Assembly: GCA_964462125.1 (NCBI GenBank)
Contig: CAYWXT010000001.1
Location: 6,739 to 70,738 of the forward strand
Source: JAWLFY01 sp964462125
Lineage (GTDB): Bacteria > Planctomycetota > Planctomycetia > Pirellulales > Pirellulaceae
Reading direction: 5' to 3'
Length of the DNA: 64,000 nt
Shown in pieces: positions 1 to 8,457 of the stretch (the first letter of the stretch is position 1; each line of letters starts with the position of its first letter). A program made the translations under genes and the position numbers. The notes under the pieces were generated by a model. The model did not search any database, was not told the DNA's origin, and saw nothing but the letters and a program-made list of their open reading frames with translations.

Positions 1-1
1 C

Positions 2-1510
2 TGGGCGGTGCTCAATTACCTGCGGCTAGATATCGAACAGTACCAGAATTTCTTCTGGCGGGAGCTTCCCACGATCGCGGTCTTGGTCGTGGTGATTCCG
101 CTGGTGGTCTGGTACGCCCTGAAACTTTGGCTCGAGGGCGAAGCCTCTCCCTATCCGGACATCGATCGGGCCTGGAAGGCGGCCTTGGAGGCAATGGCGG
201 AGCAATCGATCGATCCGACCGAGACCCCGATCTTCTTGATTCTTGGCCCCGGGAACGAAGCGGCCGTGCAGTCGTTCATGTCGGCGTCGAATCTGGCCTT
301 TCCCGTCCGTGCCCCGGCCGGCCCCGCCCCGCTGCACGTGTACGCGAATCAACAGAGCGTCTACATCGTATGCACCGAGACGTGCCAGTTGGGGCGGTTT
401 CTGAGCGGGGCCACCGCCGCTGCCGCAGCGACCTCCGGGCCGGCGCCGACCGAGTCCGGCTTCGACCCCACCCGGACGATGCAGGTCGGCGGGCCGGGGC
501 AATTCACCGCCTCACAGCCGCCCGCTCCGGCAGGCAACGATCCGGCCGCAGCGCGCGCCGACATGCCCAGCGGTCTGGCCGACGTCCGGGTTCCCGTGCC
601 GGCGCAGAACCAGGGAGGGGACATCCGCGGGACGATGTTGGTCGGGGACGCCGGCGGAGCGATCCCCTCGGCAGGCCAGGCGCCGTTGGCCCCGGCGGCC
701 GCGAAGCTCAACCCCCACGAATCGAGCGAATCGACCGCCCGCCTCACCTACCTCTGCCGACTTCTGCGCCGAGTGCGCGATCCGCTCTGTCCCGCCAACG
801 GTGTCCTGGTGACCACCCCCTTCGCAGTCCTGGCCGACGGCTCTCAGGAGGCGGTCAATCAACTGCTGATGTCCCTCAAGAGCGACTTGGCAACGCTCCG
901 CGGGACCTTGCGAATTCGCTGCAGCATCAACCACATCATCGACGGGATGGAGAACGAAGCTGGGTTCCGCGAATTGATCCGCCGGGTCGGGGGGCAGCGT
1001 GCCAGTTCCCAGCGGTTCGGGAAGGGCTTCGGGCTGTGGAACCTGCCCACCGCCGACCAGCTCGACGCCTTGGTCAAACACGCCTGCGGGGCGTTTGAAG
1101 ACTGGTCGTATCTGCTGTTTCGCGAAGGGGAAGGGCTGAGCAAGCCCGGCAACCGGCACCTGTACGCGCTGCTGTGCCGAATTCGATCGAGTTTCCAGCC
1201 GCGGTTGGGGAATGTCATCCGCGCCGCCTACGCCACCGACCCCACGGCCACCGACCCCCGCAGCCGCGAACCACTGTTGTTCAGCGGCTGTTACTTCGTC
1301 GCCGACGGCGCCACCCCCGACCGGCAGGCATTCTTGGCCAGCGTTTTCAAAAAGTCGAGCGCCGAGGAGGAGGAACTGGAGTGGGGAAGTGAAGCGTTGA
1401 GCGAGGAGCGGCGGATGCAAGGCGGGGTGCAGGTCTTGTTGATCCTCAACGGGGTCTTCGTTGCTGCGATCGTCGCGTTGTTGCTGTATCATTTCCAGTT
1501 CAAGAGCTAA
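2..1510 (+). CDS. tssM: TssM/IcmF-like T6SS protein, cytoplasmic domain only (5' end may be cut by window edge)
   Basis: Predicted inner-membrane component of a type VI secretion system. A GTG at position 8 could start a 500-residue protein, but the frame is open to the window edge, so the true start may lie upstream. One transmembrane segment is seen at about residues 24-41 and another close to the C-terminus (about 476-496). Between them is an IcmF-type nucleotide-binding-like domain: a degenerate P-loop position (GPGNEAAV, near 79-86, without GK[ST]), the strand 'ANGVLVTTPF', an 'INHIIDGM' segment where GTPase-like IcmF proteins have TKxD, and 'LFSGCYFVADG', matching the 'RGxYFTS' region of TssM. 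It stops after the last membrane helix and lacks the large periplasmic domain of canonical TssM. The middle (about 140-235) is a Pro/Ala-rich linker. T6SS context is strong; whether this protein alone replaces TssM is an inference. Confidence 0.7.
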   Translation, partial: WAVLNYLRLDIEQYQNFFWRELPTIAVLVVVIPLVVWYALKLWLEGEASPYPDIDRAWKAALEAMAEQSIDPTETPIFLILGPGNEAAVQSFMSASNLAFPVRAPAGPAPLHVYANQQSVYIVCTETCQLGRFLSGATAAAAATSGPAPTESGFDPTRTMQVGGPGQFTASQPPAPAGNDPAAARADMPSGLADVRVPVPAQNQGGDIRGTMLVGDAGGAIPSAGQAPLAPAAAKLNPHESSESTARLTYLCRLLRRVRDPLCPANGVLVTTPFAVLADGSQEAVNQLLMSLKSDLATLRGTLRIRCSINHIIDGMENEAGFRELIRRVGGQRASSQRFGKGFGLWNLPTADQLDALVKHACGAFEDWSYLLFREGEGLSKPGNRHLYALLCRIRSSFQPRLGNVIRAAYATDPTATDPRSREPLLFSGCYFVADGATPDRQAFLASVFKKSSAEEEELEWGSEALSEERRMQGGVQVLLILNGVFVAAIVALLLYHFQFKS

Positions 1511-1517
1511 GCAATGA

Positions 1518-1617
1518 GCGGGAAGAAAGTGTCCGGTACCTTTCGTGCAGGTACCTTTCGTGCAAAGCACCCGGAGGGCGAGTCCCTCGCAAAAGGTACC
1601 GGACACCTTTTTCCCGC
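1518..1617. repeat. Inverted-repeat element, family A copy 1
   Basis: A 100-bp palindromic intergenic element. Its ends read GCGGGAAGAAAGTGTCCGG and, as the reverse complement, CCGGACACCTTTTTCCCGC. The interior carries the sequence GGAGGGCGAGTCCCTCGC. Two more copies are at 15594-15684 and 42591-42675; this copy lies in the opposite orientation to those two. It contains a duplicated GGTACCTTTCGTGCA unit. The folded RNA with its adjoining T run could act as a terminator between the TssM-like gene and the next gene. No transposase is nearby, so a REP/MITE-like nature is inferred. Confidence 0.8.
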
Positions 1618-1638
1618 ACAGGCCGTCAGGAGCCTGCC

Positions 1639-2055
1639 ATGACCGCCCCGCGCGATCCCGCGCTCCCCGACCCCGCTCCCCCCGACCCATCGCCTGGTCC
1701 CGCGTCGGAAAGGGAGTCATCCTGGGAGCCGGAGACTCCGCCGACACGCGATCAATTGCTCGCCGAAGTGCTCGGGGAAACGCTGAGCCGGGGGCGGCAG
1801 GATCCCGAGGGACTGGCCCGCGCGATTCGGGCTTGGAAGTCGAGCCTGCCCCTGCCGTCGGCCGGAGGCAGCCCTGTCCTCGATGCAGAACGGATGGCCG
1901 GACTGGTCGGGATCGTCCTGCGGCAGCGACTCGGGGAGAAAGGGGACAAGCTTCCGGAGAAGCTGAGACAAGAAGTAGCTGAAGTGCTGTGGAACGACCC
2001 GGCCAGCCGCCAGCGGATCCAACGGCTGTGGGCCTCGGTGGATGAAACGCCATGA
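1639..2055 (+). CDS. Hypothetical protein in the T6SS cluster
   Basis: A 138-residue protein I do not recognise. It has a Pro/Asp/Ser-rich N-terminal 35 residues, then a mainly helical, charged region (about 36-138) with no signal peptide or membrane segment. Its ATG follows the repeat element at 1518-1617 by about 20 bases. Its TGA overlaps the ATG of the sigma-factor gene by four bases (ATGA), so the two are probably translationally coupled. That arrangement makes a sigma-associated role, for example an anti-sigma or accessory protein, conceivable, but no motif supports it. It could also be a T6SS accessory protein. Confidence 0.65.
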   Translation: MTAPRDPALPDPAPPDPSPGPASERESSWEPETPPTRDQLLAEVLGETLSRGRQDPEGLARAIRAWKSSLPLPSAGGSPVLDAERMAGLVGIVLRQRLGEKGDKLPEKLRQEVAEVLWNDPASRQRIQRLWASVDETP

Positions 2056-2792
2056 CCGGTTCGACTGAATCATCCGACCCCACCCTCAATGAGGTCCCGC
2101 ACGAGCCGCTCGACGTTGCCTCGCTTGTTCAAGAGGGCCAGGGGCTGGTGCGGTCGATCGCCATACGGGTCTTTCGGGGGCTGCCCGTCCCGATGGACCT
2201 CGACGACCTGATCGCCTATGGCCAAGTCGGACTGACTGAGGCGGCTCAGAAGTTTGACCCTTCGGGCAAGACGCGATTCACGACGTTCGCGTACTATCGC
2301 ATTCGTGGTGCCATTTATGACGGCGTCTCGAAGATGAACTGGACCAGCCGGGCGCGAATTCGCCGGATGCGGTTCCATCGCATGGCCGATGAAGTGCTAG
2401 AGAATGAAGCTGGCCGCGGAGCCGACTCCCACCAGCCCGCCTCGGCCGTCGGCGATGCCGACTGGCTCGGACGGGTCACCGAACGACTCGCCATTGTTTA
2501 CTTGGCCACCGGCGACGACGAATCGGCCGACCGGTCGCTGGCCGATGCAACCGACCCCCAGGATTCCCCCAGCCAAGTCGTCGCCAACCGGGAGCTACAG
2601 CAAACCTTGCGGCAACTCGTGGAGCAACTGACCCCGGACGCCAAACGCTTGATCCGCGGGATCTACTTCGACGGGTATACCTTGACCGAAGCTGCCGATC
2701 GGGCCGGTATCAGCAAGAGCTGGGCCAGCCGGTTGCACGCGAAAAGCCTCGACCAACTCGCGCAAATGCTGCGGCGAATCGGCAGTGACTGA
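2052..2792 (+). CDS. RNA polymerase sigma factor, sigma-70 family (FliA/WhiG-like)
   Basis: A 246-residue alternative sigma factor. Region 2 is clear at about residues 25-100: 'LVRSIAIRVFRGLPVPMDLD' followed by DLIAYGQVGLTEAAQKFDP and then FTTFAYYRIRGAIYDGV, the core-binding and -10 recognition segment typical of FliA/WhiG/SigF types. Region 4 is at the C-terminus (about 193-240), with the helix-turn-helix 'YTLTEAADRAGISKSWASRL' that reads the -35 element. The spacer between them (about 115-190) is acidic and poorly conserved in place of an obvious region 3. It is coupled to the preceding gene by an ATGA overlap and sits 65 bases before tssA. This suggests that it directs transcription of the T6SS or a related regulon, which is an inference. 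Confidence 0.88.
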   Translation: MTGSTESSDPTLNEVPHEPLDVASLVQEGQGLVRSIAIRVFRGLPVPMDLDDLIAYGQVGLTEAAQKFDPSGKTRFTTFAYYRIRGAIYDGVSKMNWTSRARIRRMRFHRMADEVLENEAGRGADSHQPASAVGDADWLGRVTERLAIVYLATGDDESADRSLADATDPQDSPSQVVANRELQQTLRQLVEQLTPDAKRLIRGIYFDGYTLTEAADRAGISKSWASRLHAKSLDQLAQMLRRIGSD

Positions 2793-2857
2793 TGACGTTT
2801 GAAAATTGAACGTGCTTCCTGAGACTGACTGATCAATCGAGACCGAGAAGATCGCCC

Positions 2858-4006
2858 ATGGCAACCGACGTGACGCTCGATTTGGAACAACTCGTCGCCC
2901 CCATCTCGGACGATCAGCCGACGGGAACCTACCTGAAAGAAACCGACTACGCCCGGTTTCAAGCGGTCAAAGATCGGCGGGCGGACGCGGTCGCTGCGGA
3001 GCGCAAACATCGCGAGTTGGCGATGTACACCGAGGAAGACCTGCTGGAGATTCCAGAAGAGGATCGGCAGGTGGCGGCCCCCGATTGGCGCTCGGTTCGG
3101 GAGCTTTGCGTGGAGATCCTGAGCGAGCACTCCAAAGACCTTTGGATAGCTGCCTGGTTGGTCGAAGCCAACGCCCGGCTGAACGGATTTGCTGGCCTCC
3201 GCGATGCTTTCCAGATGATCCACGGCCTGGTCGAAAACCACTGGGGCGCCCTCTATCCTCCCCACGACGAGGATGAGGGCTACGTCGACACGGTTTCGCA
3301 GTTAACCAGCCTCAATGGGGACGACGGCCCGGGCACATTGATCGTCCCGATCCAAGAGATCCCGCTGATCCCTGGCCACCCGGAAAGTTCCTTCGCCGCG
3401 TTTCGCCAAGCGACCGACGGCCGGGGCGGCGAGATGAGTGAGTCTGAATTTTACTCCTTGGCCCGCCAAGTCGACCCCGCCCAGATGCGCGATCTGGAAG
3501 AGGACATCGTCGCGGCGGTCGAAGCGTTCGAAGCAATGAACAAGGCGCTGGAGTCGCGGTGCGGGACACAGGACGGGATGCCTGTGGCGCCACCGAGTTC
3601 GCAAATTCGAAGCGTCCTCGAAGAGATCCGGCGGACGTTTCGCCTGATCACACGCGATGTCCTCTCCGGCGGCGACAGCCCCGAGGGGGGCGAGCCCGAG
3701 GTGGACGCTGGCGCTGTGGACGCCGCGGGCAGTATTGCAATGGCCCGCGCCCAGGGGCCCTCGGTCGATCTGGCCCAGAGCCAAGTCAACAACCGCGAAG
3801 ACGCCTTCCGAATGCTGCTCAAGGCGAGCGAGTTCTTCCGCAAGACCGAACCCCACTCGCCGGTCAGCTACATGCTTCAACAGGCGGTCCGCTTCGGCCG
3901 GATGGACCTCCCCGACCTGCTCAAAGAATTGATCAACGACCGAGAGGTGCTGGAACGCTTCGCCGAACGGACCGGGATCGATGTCCGCTCCGAGGAGGAC
4001 GATTAA
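2858..4006 (+). CDS. tssA: Type VI secretion system protein TssA (ImpA family)
   Basis: A 382-residue protein with the ImpA N-terminal signature: 'LVAPISDDQPTGTYL' near residues 11-25 and 'DLWIAAWLVEANARLNGFAG' with 'ENHWGALYPPHDEDEG' around 100-140. TssA caps the distal end of the growing sheath/tube and coordinates priming with the baseplate. The C-terminal helical segment (about 310-365, 'NREDAFRMLLKASEFFRKTE') resembles the short-form TssA C-terminal region. An acidic low-complexity linker separates the halves (about 268-295). It is the first core T6SS gene after the sigma factor and is followed by a 288-base spacer before tssB, which contains a 9-bp stem-loop. Confidence 0.9.
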   Translation: MATDVTLDLEQLVAPISDDQPTGTYLKETDYARFQAVKDRRADAVAAERKHRELAMYTEEDLLEIPEEDRQVAAPDWRSVRELCVEILSEHSKDLWIAAWLVEANARLNGFAGLRDAFQMIHGLVENHWGALYPPHDEDEGYVDTVSQLTSLNGDDGPGTLIVPIQEIPLIPGHPESSFAAFRQATDGRGGEMSESEFYSLARQVDPAQMRDLEEDIVAAVEAFEAMNKALESRCGTQDGMPVAPPSSQIRSVLEEIRRTFRLITRDVLSGGDSPEGGEPEVDAGAVDAAGSIAMARAQGPSVDLAQSQVNNREDAFRMLLKASEFFRKTEPHSPVSYMLQQAVRFGRMDLPDLLKELINDREVLERFAERTGIDVRSEEDD

Positions 4007-4024
4007 TACCGATTCCACACCGAT

Positions 4025-4056
4025 GCCCGCCGTGTGACAGTTGCGAGACGGCGGGC
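4025..4056 (+). other. Stem-loop downstream of tssA
   Basis: GCCCGCCGT at 4025-4033 pairs perfectly with ACGGCGGGC at 4048-4056, leaving a 14-base loop, 19 bases after the tssA stop. No U-run follows, so it is not a canonical Rho-independent terminator. It may stabilise the upstream mRNA end or attenuate expression of the downstream sheath genes. The rest of the 4007-4294 spacer holds a short direct repeat (GCCATCAGGCAAA, twice between about 4115 and 4145) and nothing else I can name. Confidence 0.45.
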
Positions 4057-4294
4057 GAGCCCTTACAACGGTACACTAGGTTTTGTTTGAATTTCCGCAT
4101 GGCGGCCGTGGAAGGCCATCAGGCAAAGAACGCCATCAGGCAAAATCGTCCGGGAGTTACGCGTTGTTGACGTCACGTGTTGTCAAACAGTCCCTGGCAT
4201 CTGGCCAACAGTGCCTGGCCGATCGTGCGTGAGCAACAGCGCGATTTTCCTCCTCATCCCCGCTTCATCCCCTACGCCCTCGGGAGTCCACGAC

Positions 4295-4804
4295 ATGGCG
4301 GCAGAAAGCCAACAACAGAAGCTCACTCGTGTCCGTAAGCCCCGAGTCCACATCACTTATGAGGTGGAGACCGAAGGAGCTCAGGTCGTCAAGGAACTCC
4401 CGTTCGTGGTCGGCGTCGTCGGCGACTTCTCGGGCGACCCGACCGAGAAACTCAAGTCGCTCAAGGATCGAAAGTTCATTCAGATCGACCGGGACAACTT
4501 CAACGACGTCCTGAAACGGATGGCCCCGGGACTGAACATGCGGGTGGAGAACACGCTTGCTGGAGACGGCAGCGAGATGTCGGTCAACCTGAAGTTCGAC
4601 AAGATCGAAGACTTCGAGCCAGCCAACGTCGTTTCCCAAGTCGAACCGCTGAAGAAGTTGATGGAAACCCGTGACAAGCTGCGGGATCTGGCAACCAAAA
4701 TCGATCGCAGCGACGATCTCGAAAACGTGCTCGAGCAGGTGCTCAGCAACACCGATCAACTGCAACAGTTCTCTGGAGAACTCGGCGTCGAGAAGGAGGA
4801 GTGA
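4295..4804 (+). CDS. tssB: T6SS contractile sheath small subunit TssB
   Basis: A 169-residue protein. The start was chosen at ATG 4295 ([20 protein letters not shown]), preceded by GGGAG about nine bases upstream, because the family begins here and the frame upstream has no family sequence. The features are those of TssB/VipA: '[13 protein letters not shown]', then '[14 protein letters not shown]' and '[20 protein letters not shown]', '[12 protein letters not shown]', and the acidic C-terminal helix with '[18 protein letters not shown]'. TssB forms heterodimers with TssC that polymerise into the contractile sheath in the cytoplasm. It lies 94 bases ahead of tssC. Very well supported. Confidence 0.95.
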   Translation: MAAESQQQKLTRVRKPRVHITYEVETEGAQVVKELPFVVGVVGDFSGDPTEKLKSLKDRKFIQIDRDNFNDVLKRMAPGLNMRVENTLAGDGSEMSVNLKFDKIEDFEPANVVSQVEPLKKLMETRDKLRDLATKIDRSDDLENVLEQVLSNTDQLQQFSGELGVEKEE

Positions 4805-4898
4805 GCCTTTCGCCGCCAGCATCGTTGGCGAGCCGGTCTCGGCCGCCGTGCCATCTCGTTTCGCGAATTCCCCCCATCCGCCTTGGAGTCTGTCTGTC

Positions 4899-6395
4899 AT
4901 GAGTTCCGGTGAAACGCAAAAAGAAGCCGCTCAGCAAGCCACCGAGGCCGCTGGCGAGAGCCTTTTGGAGACGGCGATCGCCGCGACCAAACAGACCGAG
5001 CGGGATCGAGCCCAAGACCTGCTCAAAACCCTGACGGAAGAAGCCCTCAAGGGAACGGTGACGTTCGACAAGGACGTGATGAGGTCGCTCAATGCGGCGA
5101 TCGCCGGCTTGGATGCCAAGCTCAGCGAACAACTCGCGGCGATCATGCATAACCCCAAATTCCAGAAGCTGGAAGGCAGTTGGCGGGGCTTGCATCACTT
5201 GGTGATGAACAGCGAGACGGGTGAACAGCTCAAGATCCGCGTCCTGAATTGCGACAAAAAAGAGCTGTTCAAGGACATGGACCGGGCGGTCGAGTTCGAC
5301 CAGAGCCAACTGTTCAAAAAGATCTACGAGGACGAATTCGGGACTCCCGGCGGTGCCCCCTACGGCGCGTTGATCGGCGATTACGAATTCACCAACCATC
5401 CGGAAGACATCGACCTGCTGACCAAGGTCAGCGGTGTGGCCGCCTCGGCGTTCTGCCCCTTCGTCTCCGCGGCCGACCCAGAACTGTTCGGCTTCGACGA
5501 CTGGACCGAACTTTCCAAGCCGCGCGACATGGCCCGGATCTTCGACGCCGTGGAGTACACCAAATGGAAGAGTTTTCGCGAGAGTGAAGACAGCCGCTTC
5601 TGTGTGCTGACCATGCCCCGAACGCTGGCGCGGCTCCCCTACGGCCAGAACACCAAGACGATCGACGAGTTCGACTACGAAGAGGTTGCGGTGGGGGCAC
5701 AAGGGGAATCGATCCACGTCAACCACGACCAGTTCTGCTGGATGAACACTGCCTACGTCTTGGGGACCAAACTCACCGACGCCTTCGCCAAAACCGGCTT
5801 CTGCACCGCGATCCGCGGCGTGGAGAACGGCGGCAAGGTCGAAGATCTGCCGGCCTACATCTTCAAGGCCGATGACGGGGACATGGATCTCAAGTGTCCG
5901 ACCGAAGTCGCCATCACCGACCGCCGCGAAAAGGAACTCAGCGACCTCGGGTTCCTGCCGCTGTGCCACTTCAAGAACACCGACTATTCGGTCTTCTTCG
6001 GGGCCCAGACCTGCCAGAAGCCCAAGAAGTACGACCGTCCCGAAGCGACGGCCAACGCGGCGATCAGCGCCCGTTTGCCCTACGTGATGGCCACCAGCCG
6101 ATTCTCGCATTACTTGAAGGTTCTCGCTCGCGACAAGATCGGCTCCTTCATGGAAGCAACCGACTGCGAAGCGTGGCTCGATCGTTGGATCCACAATTAC
6201 GTCACCAGCGACAAAAATCCACCCGGCGACGTCCGCGCCCGCTATCCGTTGGCCGAGGCCAAGGTCCAGGTCCGCGAAATCCCTGGTCAACCCGGCTCGT
6301 ACAACGCGATCGCCTGGATGCGGCCCTGGTTGCAGATGGAAGAGCTGACGACCAGCATGCGAATGGTGGCCAAAATCCCGAAGCTCGGCGACTAA
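4899..6395 (+). CDS. tssC: T6SS contractile sheath large subunit TssC (copy 1)
   Basis: A 498-residue protein from ATG 4899 ([20 protein letters not shown]), preceded by a GGAG about 13 bases upstream. It has the TssC/VipB signature throughout: '[20 protein letters not shown]' and 'WRGLHHLVM' (residues about 70-100), then '[20 protein letters not shown]' with 'GALIGDYEF', '[20 protein letters not shown]', and the C-terminal sheath core '[20 protein letters not shown]'. It pairs with TssB to make the sheath. A second tssC-like gene follows after a 424-base spacer carrying tandem repeats; this copy is the one with standard family length and sequence and sits next to the only tssB. Confidence 0.95.
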   Translation: MSSGETQKEAAQQATEAAGESLLETAIAATKQTERDRAQDLLKTLTEEALKGTVTFDKDVMRSLNAAIAGLDAKLSEQLAAIMHNPKFQKLEGSWRGLHHLVMNSETGEQLKIRVLNCDKKELFKDMDRAVEFDQSQLFKKIYEDEFGTPGGAPYGALIGDYEFTNHPEDIDLLTKVSGVAASAFCPFVSAADPELFGFDDWTELSKPRDMARIFDAVEYTKWKSFRESEDSRFCVLTMPRTLARLPYGQNTKTIDEFDYEEVAVGAQGESIHVNHDQFCWMNTAYVLGTKLTDAFAKTGFCTAIRGVENGGKVEDLPAYIFKADDGDMDLKCPTEVAITDRREKELSDLGFLPLCHFKNTDYSVFFGAQTCQKPKKYDRPEATANAAISARLPYVMATSRFSHYLKVLARDKIGSFMEATDCEAWLDRWIHNYVTSDKNPPGDVRARYPLAEAKVQVREIPGQPGSYNAIAWMRPWLQMEELTTSMRMVAKIPKLGD

Positions 6396-6434
6396 GCCTG
6401 TTTCCAAGGATCGGTCTGAAAATGCTGAGCCGAC

Positions 6435-6625
6435 GGCGCTCGCCCCATGCCAACGGCCTTGCAGCCACCGGAGGGAGTTTTAGCCATGGTGTGACGCAAG
6501 CCGCCCGGTGTGACGCAAGCCACCCGGTGTGGCGCAAGCCGCCCGGTGTTTCGCGGAAAATTCACCTTCGACGCCGGACGGTTTGCCGCGTGCCGCTGCA
6601 AATCGGATGGCATGGGGCGCTCGCC
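6435..6625. repeat. Inverted-repeat-bounded segment with 19-bp tandem repeats between the two tssC genes
   Basis: The 6396-6819 spacer contains no convincing gene. GGCGCTCGCCCCATGCC at 6435-6451 is matched in inverted orientation at 6609-6625 with three central mismatches, and similarity extends a few bases further. Inside lie three tandem 19-bp units (6489-6507, 6508-6526, 6527-6545; consensus GTGTGACGCAAGCCGCCCG) and a partial fourth to 6555. There are no spacers, so this is not a CRISPR array. It looks like a degenerate miniature element or slipped-strand repeat. The distal part of the spacer (6626-6819) shows only GC-rich sequence. Confidence 0.6.
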
Positions 6626-6819
6626 ACGGGCCAAGCGTTCGGTTGGCCACCCCGTACGGCGCCCAAGGCGAGCGGCGATGGCTGCACCAAATTCCTTTGT
6701 CCACGTTTTCAGACAACGCCTTGCGAGAGGCCTTGCTGCCGGTCTTGCGCCCCGCTGCATCCCCGCCCCGGGGGGCGCCCCCGGCGGAGGCGTCCTTCGT
6801 TCACCGCTGACGTGCTGAG

Positions 6820-8403
6820 ATGCCCAAAGCCTCCCCCAGCTCCTCCGCCGCTCCCACCCCGCTCGCCGATTCGGTGTTGGAATTGGCGTTGGCGGAATCT
6901 CCCGCTCAGGCATCCTCGGCTCAGGCATCCTCGGCTGATGTGGTCGCTCCGGGCCGTCTCAGCCGTGAAGGCTTGCTCGCTGCGTTCCTGTCTCGGGAAA
7001 AGGTCGACGAAGCGCTGGAGCTCTGGCTTGGCCAGGGCTGGCGCGACGAAGCCCGCTACGCCGATCCCGGCGCCCTGGCGCGTCGGTTGTCGGCCGACAT
7101 CGCCGCGATCGATGCATTGCTCAACGAGCAAGTCAACGCGATCCTCCACCATCCCCGCTTTCAGAAGCTCGAAGCGTCCTGGAGGGGGCTGGCGTTTTTG
7201 GTCAAGCGGGCAGATTCCGAAGGCGATCCATTGATTCGCATCCGAGTCCTCACCGCGACCTGGGGGGAGCTGGAAACCGATTTCGATCGCGCGGTCGAAT
7301 TCGACCAGAGCCAGTTGTTCAAGAAGGTTTACGAGGAGGAGTTCGGAACCGCCGGCGGCGAACCGTTCGGGGTCCTGATCGGGGATTACGAGGTGCGCGG
7401 CCGTCCTTCCCGTGGTCACCCGCACGACGATGTCGGGGTCTTGCGGTCGATCTCCGGGCTGGCCGCCAGCGCTTTTTGCCCGTTTCTCTGCGCCGCCAGC
7501 CCCGAGTTGCTCGATCTGGACTCGTTCGCCGAGCTTCAAGTCACCCGTGATCACGCCAGCCGCATGGGAATGACGGACTACCTGAAGTGGAACGCGTTGC
7601 GGGACGAGGAAGACGCGCGGTATATCGGCTGCCTGTTGCCTCGGATTTTAATGCGCGGTCCCTACCTCGACGACGGCAGCCGAGTCGACCGGTTCATATT
7701 CAACGAAGATGTCAGCAGTCCCGACGGCAGCGGCTATCTGTGGGGCAACCCCGCTTACGCCTACGCCTCGGTCCTGATGCGGTCATTCGCCACCAGCGGC
7801 TGGCTGGCGGACATCCGGGGTCTGCGTCAGGACGAAGAAGGGGGCGGGTTGGTCAGCGACCTGCCCTCGCTCAGCTTCCCGACCGATTCCTCCGGCGTGA
7901 TCCCAAGGCCGGTGACCGAGGTGTCGGTCACCGATGCCCTGGAGCGGCAGCTCAGCGAGCTCGGGATGTTGCCGTTGTGCGACTGCAAGGACACGCCGAT
8001 GGGGGTCTTCGCCAGTGGACAATCGCTGCAGCGACCCCGCAAGTACGATCGGGACGATGTGACGGCGAACGCCAAGATCAGCGCCATGCTCCCCTATATC
8101 CTGACCGTCTCGCGATTCGCCCATTACGTGAAGATCATCGCCCGCAGCAAGGTTGGGTCGTTCTCCACCACGGAACAGCTGGAGCGGATCCTGCGCGACT
8201 GGATCATGGATTACGTGACTGCCGACCGCGAAGCTTCCACCGAGGTCAAGAGCCGCAAACCGCTCCGGGAAGCCAGCATCCGCGTGCAACCCGACCCGGC
8301 CAAACCGGGAGCGTACTACTGTATCATGCGGCTCGCACCCCACTACGAACTCGACGAAATGGTCGGCAGTGTCCGGCTGCAAACACGTTTGGCGGGTGTC
8401 TGA
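6820..8403 (+). CDS. TssC paralogue (second sheath large-subunit-like protein)
   Basis: A 527-residue protein clearly homologous to the upstream TssC: 'NAILHHPRFQKLEASWRGLA', then '[20 protein letters not shown]' with 'GVLIGDYEV', '[20 protein letters not shown]', and 'MLPYILTVSRFAHYVKIIAR'. It has an extra Ala/Ser-rich N-terminus (about 1-45), including an eight-residue-scale duplication (QASSAQASSA), and a domain at about 45-90 (RLSREGLLAAFLSREKVDEA) absent from copy 1. It shares few residues with copy 1 outside the motifs. It may be an alternative sheath subunit, a tail-cap or baseplate-linked variant, or a TssC2 assigned to different sheath ends; the sequence does not decide. No second tssB is seen. 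Confidence 0.88.
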   Translation: MPKASPSSSAAPTPLADSVLELALAESPAQASSAQASSADVVAPGRLSREGLLAAFLSREKVDEALELWLGQGWRDEARYADPGALARRLSADIAAIDALLNEQVNAILHHPRFQKLEASWRGLAFLVKRADSEGDPLIRIRVLTATWGELETDFDRAVEFDQSQLFKKVYEEEFGTAGGEPFGVLIGDYEVRGRPSRGHPHDDVGVLRSISGLAASAFCPFLCAASPELLDLDSFAELQVTRDHASRMGMTDYLKWNALRDEEDARYIGCLLPRILMRGPYLDDGSRVDRFIFNEDVSSPDGSGYLWGNPAYAYASVLMRSFATSGWLADIRGLRQDEEGGGLVSDLPSLSFPTDSSGVIPRPVTEVSVTDALERQLSELGMLPLCDCKDTPMGVFASGQSLQRPRKYDRDDVTANAKISAMLPYILTVSRFAHYVKIIARSKVGSFSTTEQLERILRDWIMDYVTADREASTEVKSRKPLREASIRVQPDPAKPGAYYCIMRLAPHYELDEMVGSVRLQTRLAGV

Positions 8404-8457
8404 TACGAATCAAGGACTCGCCCGCTCAAGGCTCTCGAACCAGGATTGAAGCGAAAC

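Noticed and set aside
512..2089. 525-residue antisense open frame opposite the TssM-like and small genes
   Set aside because: Pro/Arg/Gly-rich sequence with no domain; it lies opposite well-supported T6SS genes and arises from GC-rich codon bias.
4743..6407. 554-residue antisense open frame opposite tssC
   Set aside because: Composition is His/Val/Asp-rich and shadows the real TssC frame; no family motif or ribosome site.
6489..6555. Possible CRISPR-like array
   Set aside because: The 19-bp units are directly adjacent with no spacers and no cas genes are near; it is a tandem repeat.
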